Assembly (NCBI GenBank): GCA_019418545.1
Contig: DYBQ01000013.1
Span: forward strand, 1 to 6,646
Direction: 5' to 3'
Length of the DNA stretch: 6,646 nt
Origin: Clostridiales bacterium
GTDB lineage: Bacteria > Bacillota > Clostridia > Oscillospirales > Acutalibacteraceae
The position numbers and the translations under genes were made by a program. Shown piece by piece: positions 1 to 6,480 of this stretch. The notes below the pieces were generated by a model, which saw nothing but the letters and a program-made list of their open reading frames with translations, ran no database searches and was not told the origin of the DNA. Each line of letters opens with the position of its first letter. The first letter of the stretch is position 1.

Positions 1-123
1 ATATATTTTATAATTGATAAAGAATTAGGAAAAAACAAGCTTTATATTCATTTAAATGAAACGGTAGTTTTATTGGATACTGTTTATAAGAGAGTGAGCG
101 AGCAATGTGCTGACAATATTTGA
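1..123 (+). CDS. Possible 3' end of an upstream gene (partial, no start in window)
   Basis: One reading frame is open from the first base for 40 codons and ends at TGA 121-123, while the other two forward frames hit stops within the first 17 bases. The peptide ends in SEQCADNI and has a plausible mix of charged and hydrophobic residues (for example LYIHLNETVVLL), but I recognise no family. It would overlap the activase start (GTG 107) by 17 bases, an arrangement typical of translational coupling. Against it, the first 60 bases are only about 15% GC, like the intergenic DNA at the other end of the window, and a 40-codon opening could arise by chance. It remains a tentative call. Confidence 0.3.
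   Translation: MYFIIDKELGKNKLYIHLNETVVLLDTVYKRVSEQCADNI
9..14 (+). promoter_or_regulatory. Possible -10 box upstream of the hyp operon
   Basis: A perfect TATAAT lies 92 bases before the activase start codon. The matching -35 box would be outside the window, so the promoter cannot be confirmed. If real, the leader would be about 85 bases and would contain the palindrome at 47-60. No better -35/-10 pair was found between 14 and 106. The call conflicts with reading 1-123 as coding sequence. Confidence 0.2.
47..60. promoter_or_regulatory. 14-bp perfect palindrome, candidate operator
   Basis: TTCATTTAAATGAA is an exact inverted repeat with no spacer, centred between 53 and 54 and 46 bases before the activase GTG. 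Perfect palindromes of this size are common as binding sites of dimeric regulators. The binding protein is unknown; the regulator at 5342-6427 is one candidate. The sequence is AT-rich and also falls in a possible reading frame, so chance is not excluded. Confidence 0.3.
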
Positions 124-1012
124 CATTCAAAAATATTCAATTCATGATGGCGATGGAATCCGTACTTCCATTTTTTTGAAAGGCTGTCCTTTGCGATGTG
201 CCTGGTGTCACAACCCGGAAAGCCAGAAGAAGGTCCACGAGCTTTTGTGGAACCGGGAAAAGTGTACAGGATGCGGCTGGTGTGAGCGTATCTGTCCTCA
301 AAAAGCGGTACATATGGAAAATGAGATTCCGGTGCTGGATAGGAAAAAATGTACCGGATGTGGAAAGTGTGTTATGGAATGTCTCGAAAGTGCCTGGGCG
401 CTGTCTGGGGAGCAGAAAACAGTATGGGAACTGCTCAAAGCCGGGGAAAAGGACATGGTTTTTTATGAGGAATCCGGCGGCGGCGTGACCTTATCAGGCG
501 GCGAAGTGATGGCAGCGGAACCTTTTGAAGAAGTGGTACAGCTGTGCCAAGGCTTTTTTGAAAAGGGTATCAGCGTTTTTATCGATACCAGTGGATTTGC
601 ACCTTGGGAGCGGTTTGAAAAAGTTCTGCCTTATGTGACGGCTTTTCTCTATGATATCAAGGCCATGGACCCGGAAATCCACAAAAAATGGATAGGGGCC
701 GATAATGGGCTGATTTTGGAAAATTTGAGAAAACTCAGCGAAAAGGGAGCGGATATCCGGCTTCGATTACCGCTTGTTTCCGGTATCAATGATAGCTTGG
801 AAGATATCAAATCGGTGTTAACGCTGGTGCAGAGCGGCGTCCATGTACGAAGGATTCATTTGCTGCCCTATCATAACATCGGCAAAAGCAAATATACCCG
901 TTTAGGACGCAGCTATGAAGACTCTGCTTTTGCCCCACCAACTCCAGAGCATTTGGAAGAACTTGCGGATGTTCTCCGTCAAAGCGGTGTACCAGTGGTA
1001 ATAGGAGGATAA
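107..1012 (+). CDS. hypE: Glycyl radical enzyme activase for HypD (radical SAM)
   Basis: This cytoplasmic radical-SAM enzyme (301 aa) uses a [4Fe-4S] cluster and S-adenosylmethionine to abstract a hydrogen from the glycine of its partner, here the adjacent HypD. The radical-SAM motif is C27-x3-C31-x2-C34 within the activase signature around DGDGIRTSIFLKGCPLRCAW. A ferredoxin-like insert carries two more cluster motifs, C53/C56/C59/C63 and C82/C85/C88/C92, as in the non-PFL activases. SGGE (130-133) is the SAM-contacting motif, and LLPYHNIGKSKYTRLG (252-267) is a family C-terminal motif. The start is GTG at 107: it is the first possible start after an in-frame TGA at 95-97 and sits just before the conserved TIFDIQKYS. 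The Shine-Dalgarno site is degenerate (89-99), which fits coupling to an overlapping upstream frame. The partner is inferred from the 52-base gap to hypD. The symbol follows the hydroxyproline literature and is unrelated to hydrogenase-maturation HypE. Confidence 0.93.
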   Translation: MLTIFDIQKYSIHDGDGIRTSIFLKGCPLRCAWCHNPESQKKVHELLWNREKCTGCGWCERICPQKAVHMENEIPVLDRKKCTGCGKCVMECLESAWALSGEQKTVWELLKAGEKDMVFYEESGGGVTLSGGEVMAAEPFEEVVQLCQGFFEKGISVFIDTSGFAPWERFEKVLPYVTAFLYDIKAMDPEIHKKWIGADNGLILENLRKLSEKGADIRLRLPLVSGINDSLEDIKSVLTLVQSGVHVRRIHLLPYHNIGKSKYTRLGRSYEDSAFAPPTPEHLEELADVLRQSGVPVVIGG

Positions 1013-1048
1013 TGAGTTTAAAATTAAAAAATGTATTTGTAATTATAG

Positions 1049-1054
1049 AAAGGA
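1049..1054 (+). promoter_or_regulatory. Ribosome binding site of hypD, decides its start
   Basis: AAAGGA lies 10 bases before ATG 1065. The next in-frame ATG at 1116, which would give a protein length closer to the C. difficile enzyme, has no spaced purine-rich site. This favours the longer N-terminus. Confidence 0.6.
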
Positions 1055-1064
1055 AAGATGTATC

Positions 1065-3476
1065 ATGCCAGTTCAAACGGCAACTACCATGCAGCGCCCA
1101 AAAGAAATTCATGGAATGAATGAGCGTATCCGCCATCTGCGGGAAGAAAGCCTCAACACGCAGCCCAGTATTTATATGGAGCGGGCTGTTTTGGAAACAG
1201 AAGCCTATGAAAAGTATGAAGGTACCGTTTCTGTGCCGGAGCTTCGCGCTTTGACACTCCTTCACTACTTTTCCCACAAAAAGATTTCTATCAGCCGCGG
1301 TGAGCTGATAGTGGGCGAAAAGGGCGGCGGCCCACAATCTTCTCCCACATTCCCAGAGCTTTGCTGCCACACGCTGGAAGATATGCGTGTAATGAATGAC
1401 CGGGAACTCATTAACTTTACGGTTACCGATGAAGATTTGAAAATTCAGGCGGAAAAAATTATCCCCTTCTGGGAAAAGCGCTCGATTCGCCGCCGGATTT
1501 TAGACAATATGAGCGACGAGTGGAAGACCGCTTATGAGTGCGGCATTTTCACCGAGTTTATGGAGCAGCGCGGCCCCGGCCACACGGTTGGCTCCGAGAA
1601 AATCTATTTGAAAGGATTCCGGGAGTATCAGCAGGACATTCACAAGGCTATGGAAGCACTGGACGTGCTCCACGACCCTAACGCTCTGCGCCGCCGGGAA
1701 CAGCTCAAGGCCATGGACACTGCCTGTGAAGCCGTTATTGTGCTGGGTCAGCGGTATGCCGCCCTTGCCCGGGAAATGGCCGAAACGGAAACTGACCCTC
1801 AGTGGAAGGCCGACCTTTTGAAAATTGCGGAAAACTGTGAGGTAGTGCCTGCCCACAAGCCTCAGACCTTCCATCAGGCGCTGCAAATGTATTGGTTTGT
1901 GCATTTGGCCGTGACCAGCGAATTGAACCCCTGGGACTCCTACAGTCCTGGACGTCTTGACCAGCATGTGTACCCCTTCTATCGCCGGGACACGGAAGCG
2001 GGAATCCTCAACCGGGAGGGCGCACTGGAACTGCTGGAATGCCTGTGGATAAAATTCAATAATCAGCCTGCCCCGCCGAAGGTGGGGATTACTCTGAAAG
2101 AAAGCGGCACCTATACCGACTTTGCCAACATCAACACCGGCGGCATTGCCCCCGACGGCTCCAACGGCGTCAACGATGTGAGCTATCTGATTTTAGACTG
2201 CATGGATGACATGAAACTGCTTCAGCCCAGCTCCAACGTACAAATCAGCCGGAAAACCCCCCAGAAATTCCTGCTCCGCGCCTGCGAAATCAGCCGCAAG
2301 GGTTGGGGACAGCCCGCTTTCTATAATACAGAAGCTATTGTACAGGAGCTTCTGGCAGCAGGCAAAACGCTGGAAGACGCCCGCCGGGGCGGCACCAGCG
2401 GTTGTGTGGAAACCGGTGCTTTCGGTAACGAAGCCTATATTCTGACCGGATATTTCAACCTGCCCAAGATTTTGGAGCTTACTCTTTACAACGGCTATGA
2501 CCACGTAGCTCATAAGCAGCTGGGCCTCAAGCTTGGTAATGCCGAAGATTTCCACAGCTATGAAGAGCTGCTGAACGCCTTTAAAAAGCAGATTGATTAC
2601 TTTCTGGACATCAAGGTAAAGGGAAGCAATATTATTGAAAAAATCTATGCGGAGTATATGCCGGTTCCCTTCCTGTCGGTCATCACCAACGACTGCATTT
2701 CCAAGGGCATGGACTACAACGCCGGGGGCGCACGGTATAACACCAGCTATATTCAGGGTGTGGGTATCGGCACCGTCACCGACTGCCTGTCCGCCATCAA
2801 GTATCAGGTGTTCGACCAGAAAAACTTTACGCTGCCGGAGCTGACCGATGCCATGCTCCACGACTTTGAGGGGCAGCCGAGAATGCTCAAGCTGGTGCAG
2901 GAGCATTCTCCCAAATATGGTAACGACGATGACTATGCCGATGACATCATGAAGTCAGTGTTTGAATATTACCAAAAAGCCGTGACCGGCCGTCCTAATA
3001 TGCGTGGAGGTATGTACCGGGTGAATATGCTGCCCACTACCTGCCATGTGTATTTTGGCGAAGTGATGTTGGCCAGCGCCAACGGCCGCCGTGCTCACAA
3101 GCCGGTGAGCGAGGGTATTTCCCCGGAAAAGGGCGCGGATACAAACGGCCCCACCGCGGTGGTAAAGTCCTGTGCCAAAATGGACCATCTGAAAACCGGC
3201 GGTACCCTGCTGAATCAGAAGTTCACCCCCTCTGTGGTAGCTGGTGAACAGGGCTTGCAGCAAATGGCCAATCTGATTCGAGCCTATTTTGCTATGGACG
3301 GTCACCATATCCAGTTCAACGTTATTGACCGCCAAACCCTTCTGGACGCCCAGGCGCACCCCGAAGAATACAAAGACCTGATTGTTCGGGTGGCGGGCTA
3401 CAGCGACCATTTCCGAAACCTGAGCCGTGCTTTGCAGGATGAAATCATCGCCCGAACCGAGCAGAGCTTTTCCTAA
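1065..3476 (+). CDS. hypD: trans-4-hydroxy-L-proline dehydratase (glycyl radical enzyme)
   Basis: This cytoplasmic, oxygen-sensitive glycyl radical enzyme (803 aa) removes water from trans-4-hydroxy-L-proline to give 1-pyrroline-5-carboxylate. The PFL-like domain holds the thiyl cysteine C447 in GTSGCVETGAFG with E449. The C-terminal glycyl radical domain holds G778 in RVAGYSDHF. Residues I recall as catalytic or substrate-binding in C. difficile HypD (F152, H160, D278, S334, F340, C434, E436, Y450, T645, G765) all reappear 13 positions later: F165, H173, D291, S347, F353, C447, E449, Y463, T658, G778. That separates it from choline, glycerol, propanediol, phenylacetate and formate-lyase relatives. 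The neighbouring proC consumes its product, which agrees. The N-terminus is about 13 residues longer than the C. difficile protein; ATG 1065 is chosen for its ribosome binding site. Tandem stops TAA TAG end the gene. Its third codon positions are much richer in G/C (about 60% GC in a sampled stretch) than those of its neighbours (about 43%). Confidence 0.94.
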   Translation: MPVQTATTMQRPKEIHGMNERIRHLREESLNTQPSIYMERAVLETEAYEKYEGTVSVPELRALTLLHYFSHKKISISRGELIVGEKGGGPQSSPTFPELCCHTLEDMRVMNDRELINFTVTDEDLKIQAEKIIPFWEKRSIRRRILDNMSDEWKTAYECGIFTEFMEQRGPGHTVGSEKIYLKGFREYQQDIHKAMEALDVLHDPNALRRREQLKAMDTACEAVIVLGQRYAALAREMAETETDPQWKADLLKIAENCEVVPAHKPQTFHQALQMYWFVHLAVTSELNPWDSYSPGRLDQHVYPFYRRDTEAGILNREGALELLECLWIKFNNQPAPPKVGITLKESGTYTDFANINTGGIAPDGSNGVNDVSYLILDCMDDMKLLQPSSNVQISRKTPQKFLLRACEISRKGWGQPAFYNTEAIVQELLAAGKTLEDARRGGTSGCVETGAFGNEAYILTGYFNLPKILELTLYNGYDHVAHKQLGLKLGNAEDFHSYEELLNAFKKQIDYFLDIKVKGSNIIEKIYAEYMPVPFLSVITNDCISKGMDYNAGGARYNTSYIQGVGIGTVTDCLSAIKYQVFDQKNFTLPELTDAMLHDFEGQPRMLKLVQEHSPKYGNDDDYADDIMKSVFEYYQKAVTGRPNMRGGMYRVNMLPTTCHVYFGEVMLASANGRRAHKPVSEGISPEKGADTNGPTAVVKSCAKMDHLKTGGTLLNQKFTPSVVAGEQGLQQMANLIRAYFAMDGHHIQFNVIDRQTLLDAQAHPEEYKDLIVRVAGYSDHFRNLSRALQDEIIARTEQSFS

Positions 3477-3520
3477 TAGATTCTCTTGATAATTGACGAG
3501 CAAAAAACGAGGGGGAATTT

Positions 3521-3525
3521 GGAGG
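3521..3525 (+). promoter_or_regulatory. Ribosome binding site of the S51 peptidase, decides its start
   Basis: GGAGG lies six bases before ATG 3532. This rules out the upstream in-frame TTG at 3493, which has no such site and would add 13 residues unlike the family N-terminus. Confidence 0.8.
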
Positions 3526-3531
3526 TGCAAA

Positions 3532-4248
3532 ATGATTGCGTTTTTGACCAGCAGCCCTGTCATTGACAGAACCGCTGTTTTAAACCCTGTAAATGGATTT
3601 TTGGAGGAATTGCGGAAGGTGTATTCTCACCCATGGTCGGTGCTGTTTATCTGTTCAAACCCCGATGCTTATGAGATGACAGATGCCTTTTCTGTGTCTG
3701 TTCAAAAAGCATTTGCACAGGAAGGATTCCTTTTTTCTTCTCTCCAAATTTTGGACAGGCGCACACAGGACCAATGTGACAGCCTGCTGCATAAGGCAGA
3801 TTTGGTTTTTCTGTCAGGCGGCCATGTGCCGACGCAAAACCGGTTTTTCCAGGAAATTGGGCTGGCAGAAAAGCTGAAAGAGTTTGAAGAAATCGTAATC
3901 GGAATCAGCGCCGGCAGTATGAATGCTGCACAAACAGTATATGCACAGCCCGAACTGAAAGGGGAAGCGGTCTGTGAAAGCTATCAGCGTTTTTTGCCGG
4001 GCTTGGGATTGATTAAAACCATGATATTGCCCCATTATCAGATGATAAAAGACTCGGTTTTGGATGGGCTTCGGGTAATAGAAGATATCGCCTATCCCGA
4101 TAGTATGGGACGCTTGATTTACGCTTTGCCGGATGGAAGTTACCTGCTGCTCAAAGATGGCAGAGAAGAGCTGCATGGAGAAGCGTGGCTGATTTCGGAC
4201 GGGAAAATACGTCTTGTCAACAGAGAAAATCAAGTCTTGGTTTTATAA
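3532..4248 (+). CDS. Peptidase family S51 (dipeptidase E-like) serine peptidase
   Basis: The 238-aa cytoplasmic protein has the class I glutamine-amidotransferase-like fold of family S51, whose founder PepE hydrolyses N-terminal Asp-X dipeptides. No signal peptide or membrane segment is visible. Family marks in order are LVFLSGGHVPTQN (91-103, the oxyanion and substrate-side glycine motif), the nucleophile elbow GISAGS with S126 (124-129), and LPHY with H168 (166-169), which matches the PepE histidine. D201 in LPDGSYL is where I expect the third, acidic residue. The length is normal for the family. The gene lies 55 bases after hypD and 39 before proC, so it is probably cotranscribed. I infer a role in freeing amino acids, possibly hydroxyproline, from small peptides such as collagen fragments. 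The sequence does not give the specificity, and Asp-dipeptidase activity or another hydrolase function remains possible. The symbol pepE is not used because similarity to the founder is only at motif level. Confidence 0.85.
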   Translation: MIAFLTSSPVIDRTAVLNPVNGFLEELRKVYSHPWSVLFICSNPDAYEMTDAFSVSVQKAFAQEGFLFSSLQILDRRTQDQCDSLLHKADLVFLSGGHVPTQNRFFQEIGLAEKLKEFEEIVIGISAGSMNAAQTVYAQPELKGEAVCESYQRFLPGLGLIKTMILPHYQMIKDSVLDGLRVIEDIAYPDSMGRLIYALPDGSYLLLKDGREELHGEAWLISDGKIRLVNRENQVLVL

Positions 4249-4272
4249 AACACAATGGTTTCGTGTGTATAG

Positions 4273-4278
4273 AAAGGA
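4273..4278 (+). promoter_or_regulatory. Ribosome binding site of proC
   Basis: AAAGGA lies nine bases before ATG 4288, nearly the same site as that of hypD (both within AGAAAGGA). Just upstream, ACACA 4250-4254 can pair with TGTGT 4264-4268, but this stem is too weak to call a terminator. Confidence 0.6.
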
Positions 4279-4287
4279 TGTTGTACA

Positions 4288-5082
4288 ATGAAAGTTGGAT
4301 TTATTGGCTGCGGCAACATGGCCAGTGCCATGATTGGCGGAATTATCAAAAATCATTTGTGTGATGCTGCGGATATTACAGTGCATGATTTGTCTCGGGA
4401 CGCTATGGAGCGGGCAAAAACAACTTTTGGTGTAACACTTGCAGAAAACAATGCCGCTGTACTGGCACAGTCAGAGTTGGTAGTATTGGCAGTTAAACCG
4501 CAATTTTATGAGGGGGTAATTCGCGAAATTTCCCCCAGCGTACAAAATGGCCAGGTGATTGTAACAATTGCTCCAGGCAAGACGCTTGCCTGGCTGGCAG
4601 AGACCTTTGGAAAAGAGCTGCCGATTGTACGCACGATGCCCAACACGCCGGCCATGGTAGGGGAAGGGATTACCGCTGTTTGCCCGAACCAGAATGTTTC
4701 TCAGGAAATGCTGGCTGAAGTGCTGAAAATGCTGGGCGGTTTTGGCAAGGCAGAAGTGATTCCTGAGAGAATGATGGATGCGGTTGTAGCAGTGAGCGGA
4801 AGCTCCCCGGCCTATATCTTCATGCTCATTGAGGCCATGGCGGATGCCGCAGTTGCCGAAGGGATGGCCCGTCAACAGGCATATACCTTTGCGGCACAGG
4901 CGGTTCTGGGCAGTGCTAAAATGGTGCTGGAAACCGGGAAACATCCAGGCGAACTGAAAGATATGGTCTGTTCACCTGCCGGAACGACTATCGAAGCAGT
5001 GCAGGTGCTCGAAGAAACCGGGTTCCGCAGCAGCGTGATGCAGGCGATGCGTGTTTGTGCAAAAAAATCTAAATCGATGTAA
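4288..5082 (+). CDS. proC: Pyrroline-5-carboxylate reductase
   Basis: The 264-aa cytoplasmic enzyme reduces 1-pyrroline-5-carboxylate to L-proline with NAD(P)H. The N-terminal Rossmann domain starts directly with MKVGFIGCGNMASAMIGG, whose dinucleotide-binding glycines are G7 and G9. RTMPNTPAMVGEG (115-127) and GSSPAY (171-176) are conserved family motifs. The C-terminal dimerisation domain carries the P5C reductase signature around DMVCSPAGTTIEAVQVLE (225-242). D34 and R37 follow the second strand, and from these alone I cannot say whether NADH or NADPH is preferred. Length and both ends are normal. As the last gene of the operon it removes the HypD product, so its job here is probably hydroxyproline salvage rather than only proline biosynthesis. 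The genome may hold a second proC for that. The terminator begins seven bases after its stop. Confidence 0.95.
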   Translation: MKVGFIGCGNMASAMIGGIIKNHLCDAADITVHDLSRDAMERAKTTFGVTLAENNAAVLAQSELVVLAVKPQFYEGVIREISPSVQNGQVIVTIAPGKTLAWLAETFGKELPIVRTMPNTPAMVGEGITAVCPNQNVSQEMLAEVLKMLGGFGKAEVIPERMMDAVVAVSGSSPAYIFMLIEAMADAAVAEGMARQQAYTFAAQAVLGSAKMVLETGKHPGELKDMVCSPAGTTIEAVQVLEETGFRSSVMQAMRVCAKKSKSM

Positions 5083-5089
5083 ATAATCC

Positions 5090-5128
5090 AAAAAGAAAAA
5101 CCGCCATGCTCTGGCGGTTTTTCTTTTT
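5090..5128. terminator. Strong bidirectional intrinsic terminator
   Basis: A 17-bp perfect stem (AAAAAGAAAAACCGCCA, 5090-5106) pairs with 5112-5128 around the 5-base loop TGCTC. The GC-rich core CCGCC/GGCGG is flanked by A-rich DNA on the left and T-rich DNA on the right, so it should stop transcripts from both strands: the hyp operon from the left and the regulator from the right. Confidence 0.93.
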
Positions 5129-5341
5129 GTTATGTCCGATGCAAAAGCACCCAATTTTCCGAAGTGCTGGTATGCTGCCAGCAAGTGATTAATTTTCTTT
5201 GTTTTTAAGCTGGCTGTTGCTTCATTGCCAAAATGGAGTAGCAGTCGGCTTTTTCTGCATTTGTATAACGGTCCATTCCTTATTAGATTCTTGCCATAGA
5301 TTTTAAAAACTTTCTGACTTGCACCTAATCCTATAACATGA
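5129..5341. other. Intergenic region between terminator and regulator stop
   Basis: These 213 bases hold no convincing gene. The only structure seen is a small hairpin, TGCTGG 5165-5170 with CCAGCA 5178-5183 (7-base loop). It has no T-run on either side, so it is not a terminator. If the hairpin at 5090-5128 is the regulator's terminator, this stretch is the regulator's unusually long 3' untranslated region. Confidence 0.5.
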
Positions 5342-6427
5342 TTATTTTTTTGGAGGAGCGGTTGATTTTCGGATATCAAGGCGAATGGGAAGTACGGTCT
5401 GTGTCAGGTCGTTTCGGGGATTTTCGATGATATCCACTAAAAGTTCAGCAGCAGTACGGCCTATCTCGTAACAGGGTTGAAGGACCGTTGTTAAGGGAGG
5501 AGTGACAAATTCCGTGGCTCGCTGTCCATCAAACCCAACAATGGATACATCCTCAGGGATAGAAACCCCTTTTGAAGACAGGAATCGGAGCAAATCCAGG
5601 GCGCAGTAATCATTTGCACATACAAAGGCGGTATATTGGCCTGTGCGTATCGCTTGCAGTATCTCGTCCTTTTGCTGATAAGAAAAGACGGGAAAATCAT
5701 CACGAAGATTGTGGGCTTTCATAGCCATGCAGTAACCGTTGTGGCGTACAATTTCGGCTTGGTTGGAGCCTACATAAGTAACAAATAAAATTTTTTCATG
5801 TCCAAGGCTAATCAGGTGTTCGGTTGCCTGAAAAGCACCATCAAAGTTGTCGCAGACAACCGAATTGACAGGCAGACCCTCGGGATAACGGTCTACCAGA
5901 ACGAAAGGAATGTTGTGCTGCCGAAGTTTAAAAAGAGTCTCATAATTTTCTTCGGGAGCGGCAGGGAAGATGATTAAACCTGATGATTGCTCCTGGATGG
6001 CTTTATTAATAAAGCGGTTTTCAGACTCTACGGAGTCGTTTGTACCCATAAATAGCATAGAATATCCCCGCTCGGAAAAATATTCTTGAGCCCCTCTTAC
6101 GTGCTGCATGAGGTTATTGTCCGTTCTTTCACTAAGAGGAAGAATAAATGAGACAATGTGAGGCGAGGTGTTGGATGAAATGGAAAGAGGTGGGGATTGG
6201 TTGACAAAGGTCCCTTTCTTTTTGATGCGGCATATGACACCGTCCCGAGATAAATCCAAAAGCGCCCTTCTGGTGGTAGTTAGGCTAACTGAAAATTGTT
6301 CGGAAAGTTCCTCTTCGGTGGGAACCTTGTCACCTGGCTTTAGCGCCTCGCATTCTATCATGGAGAGAATGTACTGTTTGACAACTTCGTATTTGGCCAT
6401 TTTTTTTTCTGCTTGAGGTGAATTCAT
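5342..6427 (-). CDS. AraR-type transcriptional regulator (GntR DNA-binding + LacI ligand domain)
   Basis: This 361-aa cytoplasmic regulator combines a GntR winged helix-turn-helix (about residues 11-76, with LKPGDKVPTEEELSEQFSVS, TTRRALLDL and the wing KKKGTFV) and a LacI/periplasmic-binding-protein domain (about 90-355). The latter has marks such as VCDNFDGAFQATEHLISLGH, CANDYCALDLLRFL and GVSIPEDVSIVGFDG. B. subtilis AraR has this layout and usually acts as a dimeric repressor released by a small ligand, mostly sugars. The start is ATG 6427: GGGAG (6439-6435) precedes it by seven bases, and the promoter at 6481-6509 would place transcription start near 6474. That leaves only about five bases before the alternative TTG 6469. 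The ligand and target are unknown. It converges on the hyp operon, so it shares no promoter region with it. It may control that operon, itself, or genes beyond the right edge. Confidence 0.9.
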   Translation of the reverse strand: MNSPQAEKKMAKYEVVKQYILSMIECEALKPGDKVPTEEELSEQFSVSLTTTRRALLDLSRDGVICRIKKKGTFVNQSPPLSISSNTSPHIVSFILPLSERTDNNLMQHVRGAQEYFSERGYSMLFMGTNDSVESENRFINKAIQEQSSGLIIFPAAPEENYETLFKLRQHNIPFVLVDRYPEGLPVNSVVCDNFDGAFQATEHLISLGHEKILFVTYVGSNQAEIVRHNGYCMAMKAHNLRDDFPVFSYQQKDEILQAIRTGQYTAFVCANDYCALDLLRFLSSKGVSIPEDVSIVGFDGQRATEFVTPPLTTVLQPCYEIGRTAAELLVDIIENPRNDLTQTVLPIRLDIRKSTAPPKK

Positions 6428-6434
6428 TTTATAT

Positions 6435-6439
6435 CTCCC
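6435..6439 (-). promoter_or_regulatory. Ribosome binding site of the regulator, decides its start
   Basis: On the minus strand GGGAG is followed after seven bases by ATG 6427. Neither the in-frame TTG at 6469 nor the ATG at 6400 has such a site. Confidence 0.75.
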
Positions 6440-6480
6440 TGTATCAGTAGTTGGTTTGAAAAATCTCAAAATATAACATT

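Noticed and set aside
85..90. TATAAG as a -10 box for hypE
   Set aside because: No acceptable -35 box lies 16-18 bases upstream, and the transcript would start only about 10 bases before the GTG, leaving no room for ribosome binding.
807..1370. 187-codon open frame on the minus strand spanning the hypE-hypD junction
   Set aside because: It is antisense to two well-supported genes and contains nothing protein-like that I recognise.
2193..2906. 237-codon open frame on the minus strand
   Set aside because: It lies entirely opposite hypD, has no family signature or ribosome binding site, and is explained by hypD's C-rich third positions, which remove antisense stops.
3493..3531. TTG start giving the S51 peptidase 13 more residues
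   Set aside because: The GGAGG site is six bases before ATG 3532 and the family N-terminus begins there.
2955..3563. 202-codon open frame on the minus strand
   Set aside because: It is antisense to the conserved glycyl radical domain of hypD and the start of the S51 gene. No recognisable protein features.
5165..5183. Small hairpin as a second terminator
   Set aside because: The stem is only six base pairs and no T-run follows on either strand.
4972..5379. 135-codon minus-strand frame crossing the terminator and the intergenic region
   Set aside because: It runs through the strong terminator hairpin, the end of proC and the end of the regulator in the wrong frame, and has no recognisable domain.
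6428..6469. TTG start giving the regulator 14 more residues
   Set aside because: It has no ribosome binding site and lies about five bases after the predicted transcription start, whereas ATG 6427 has a good site.
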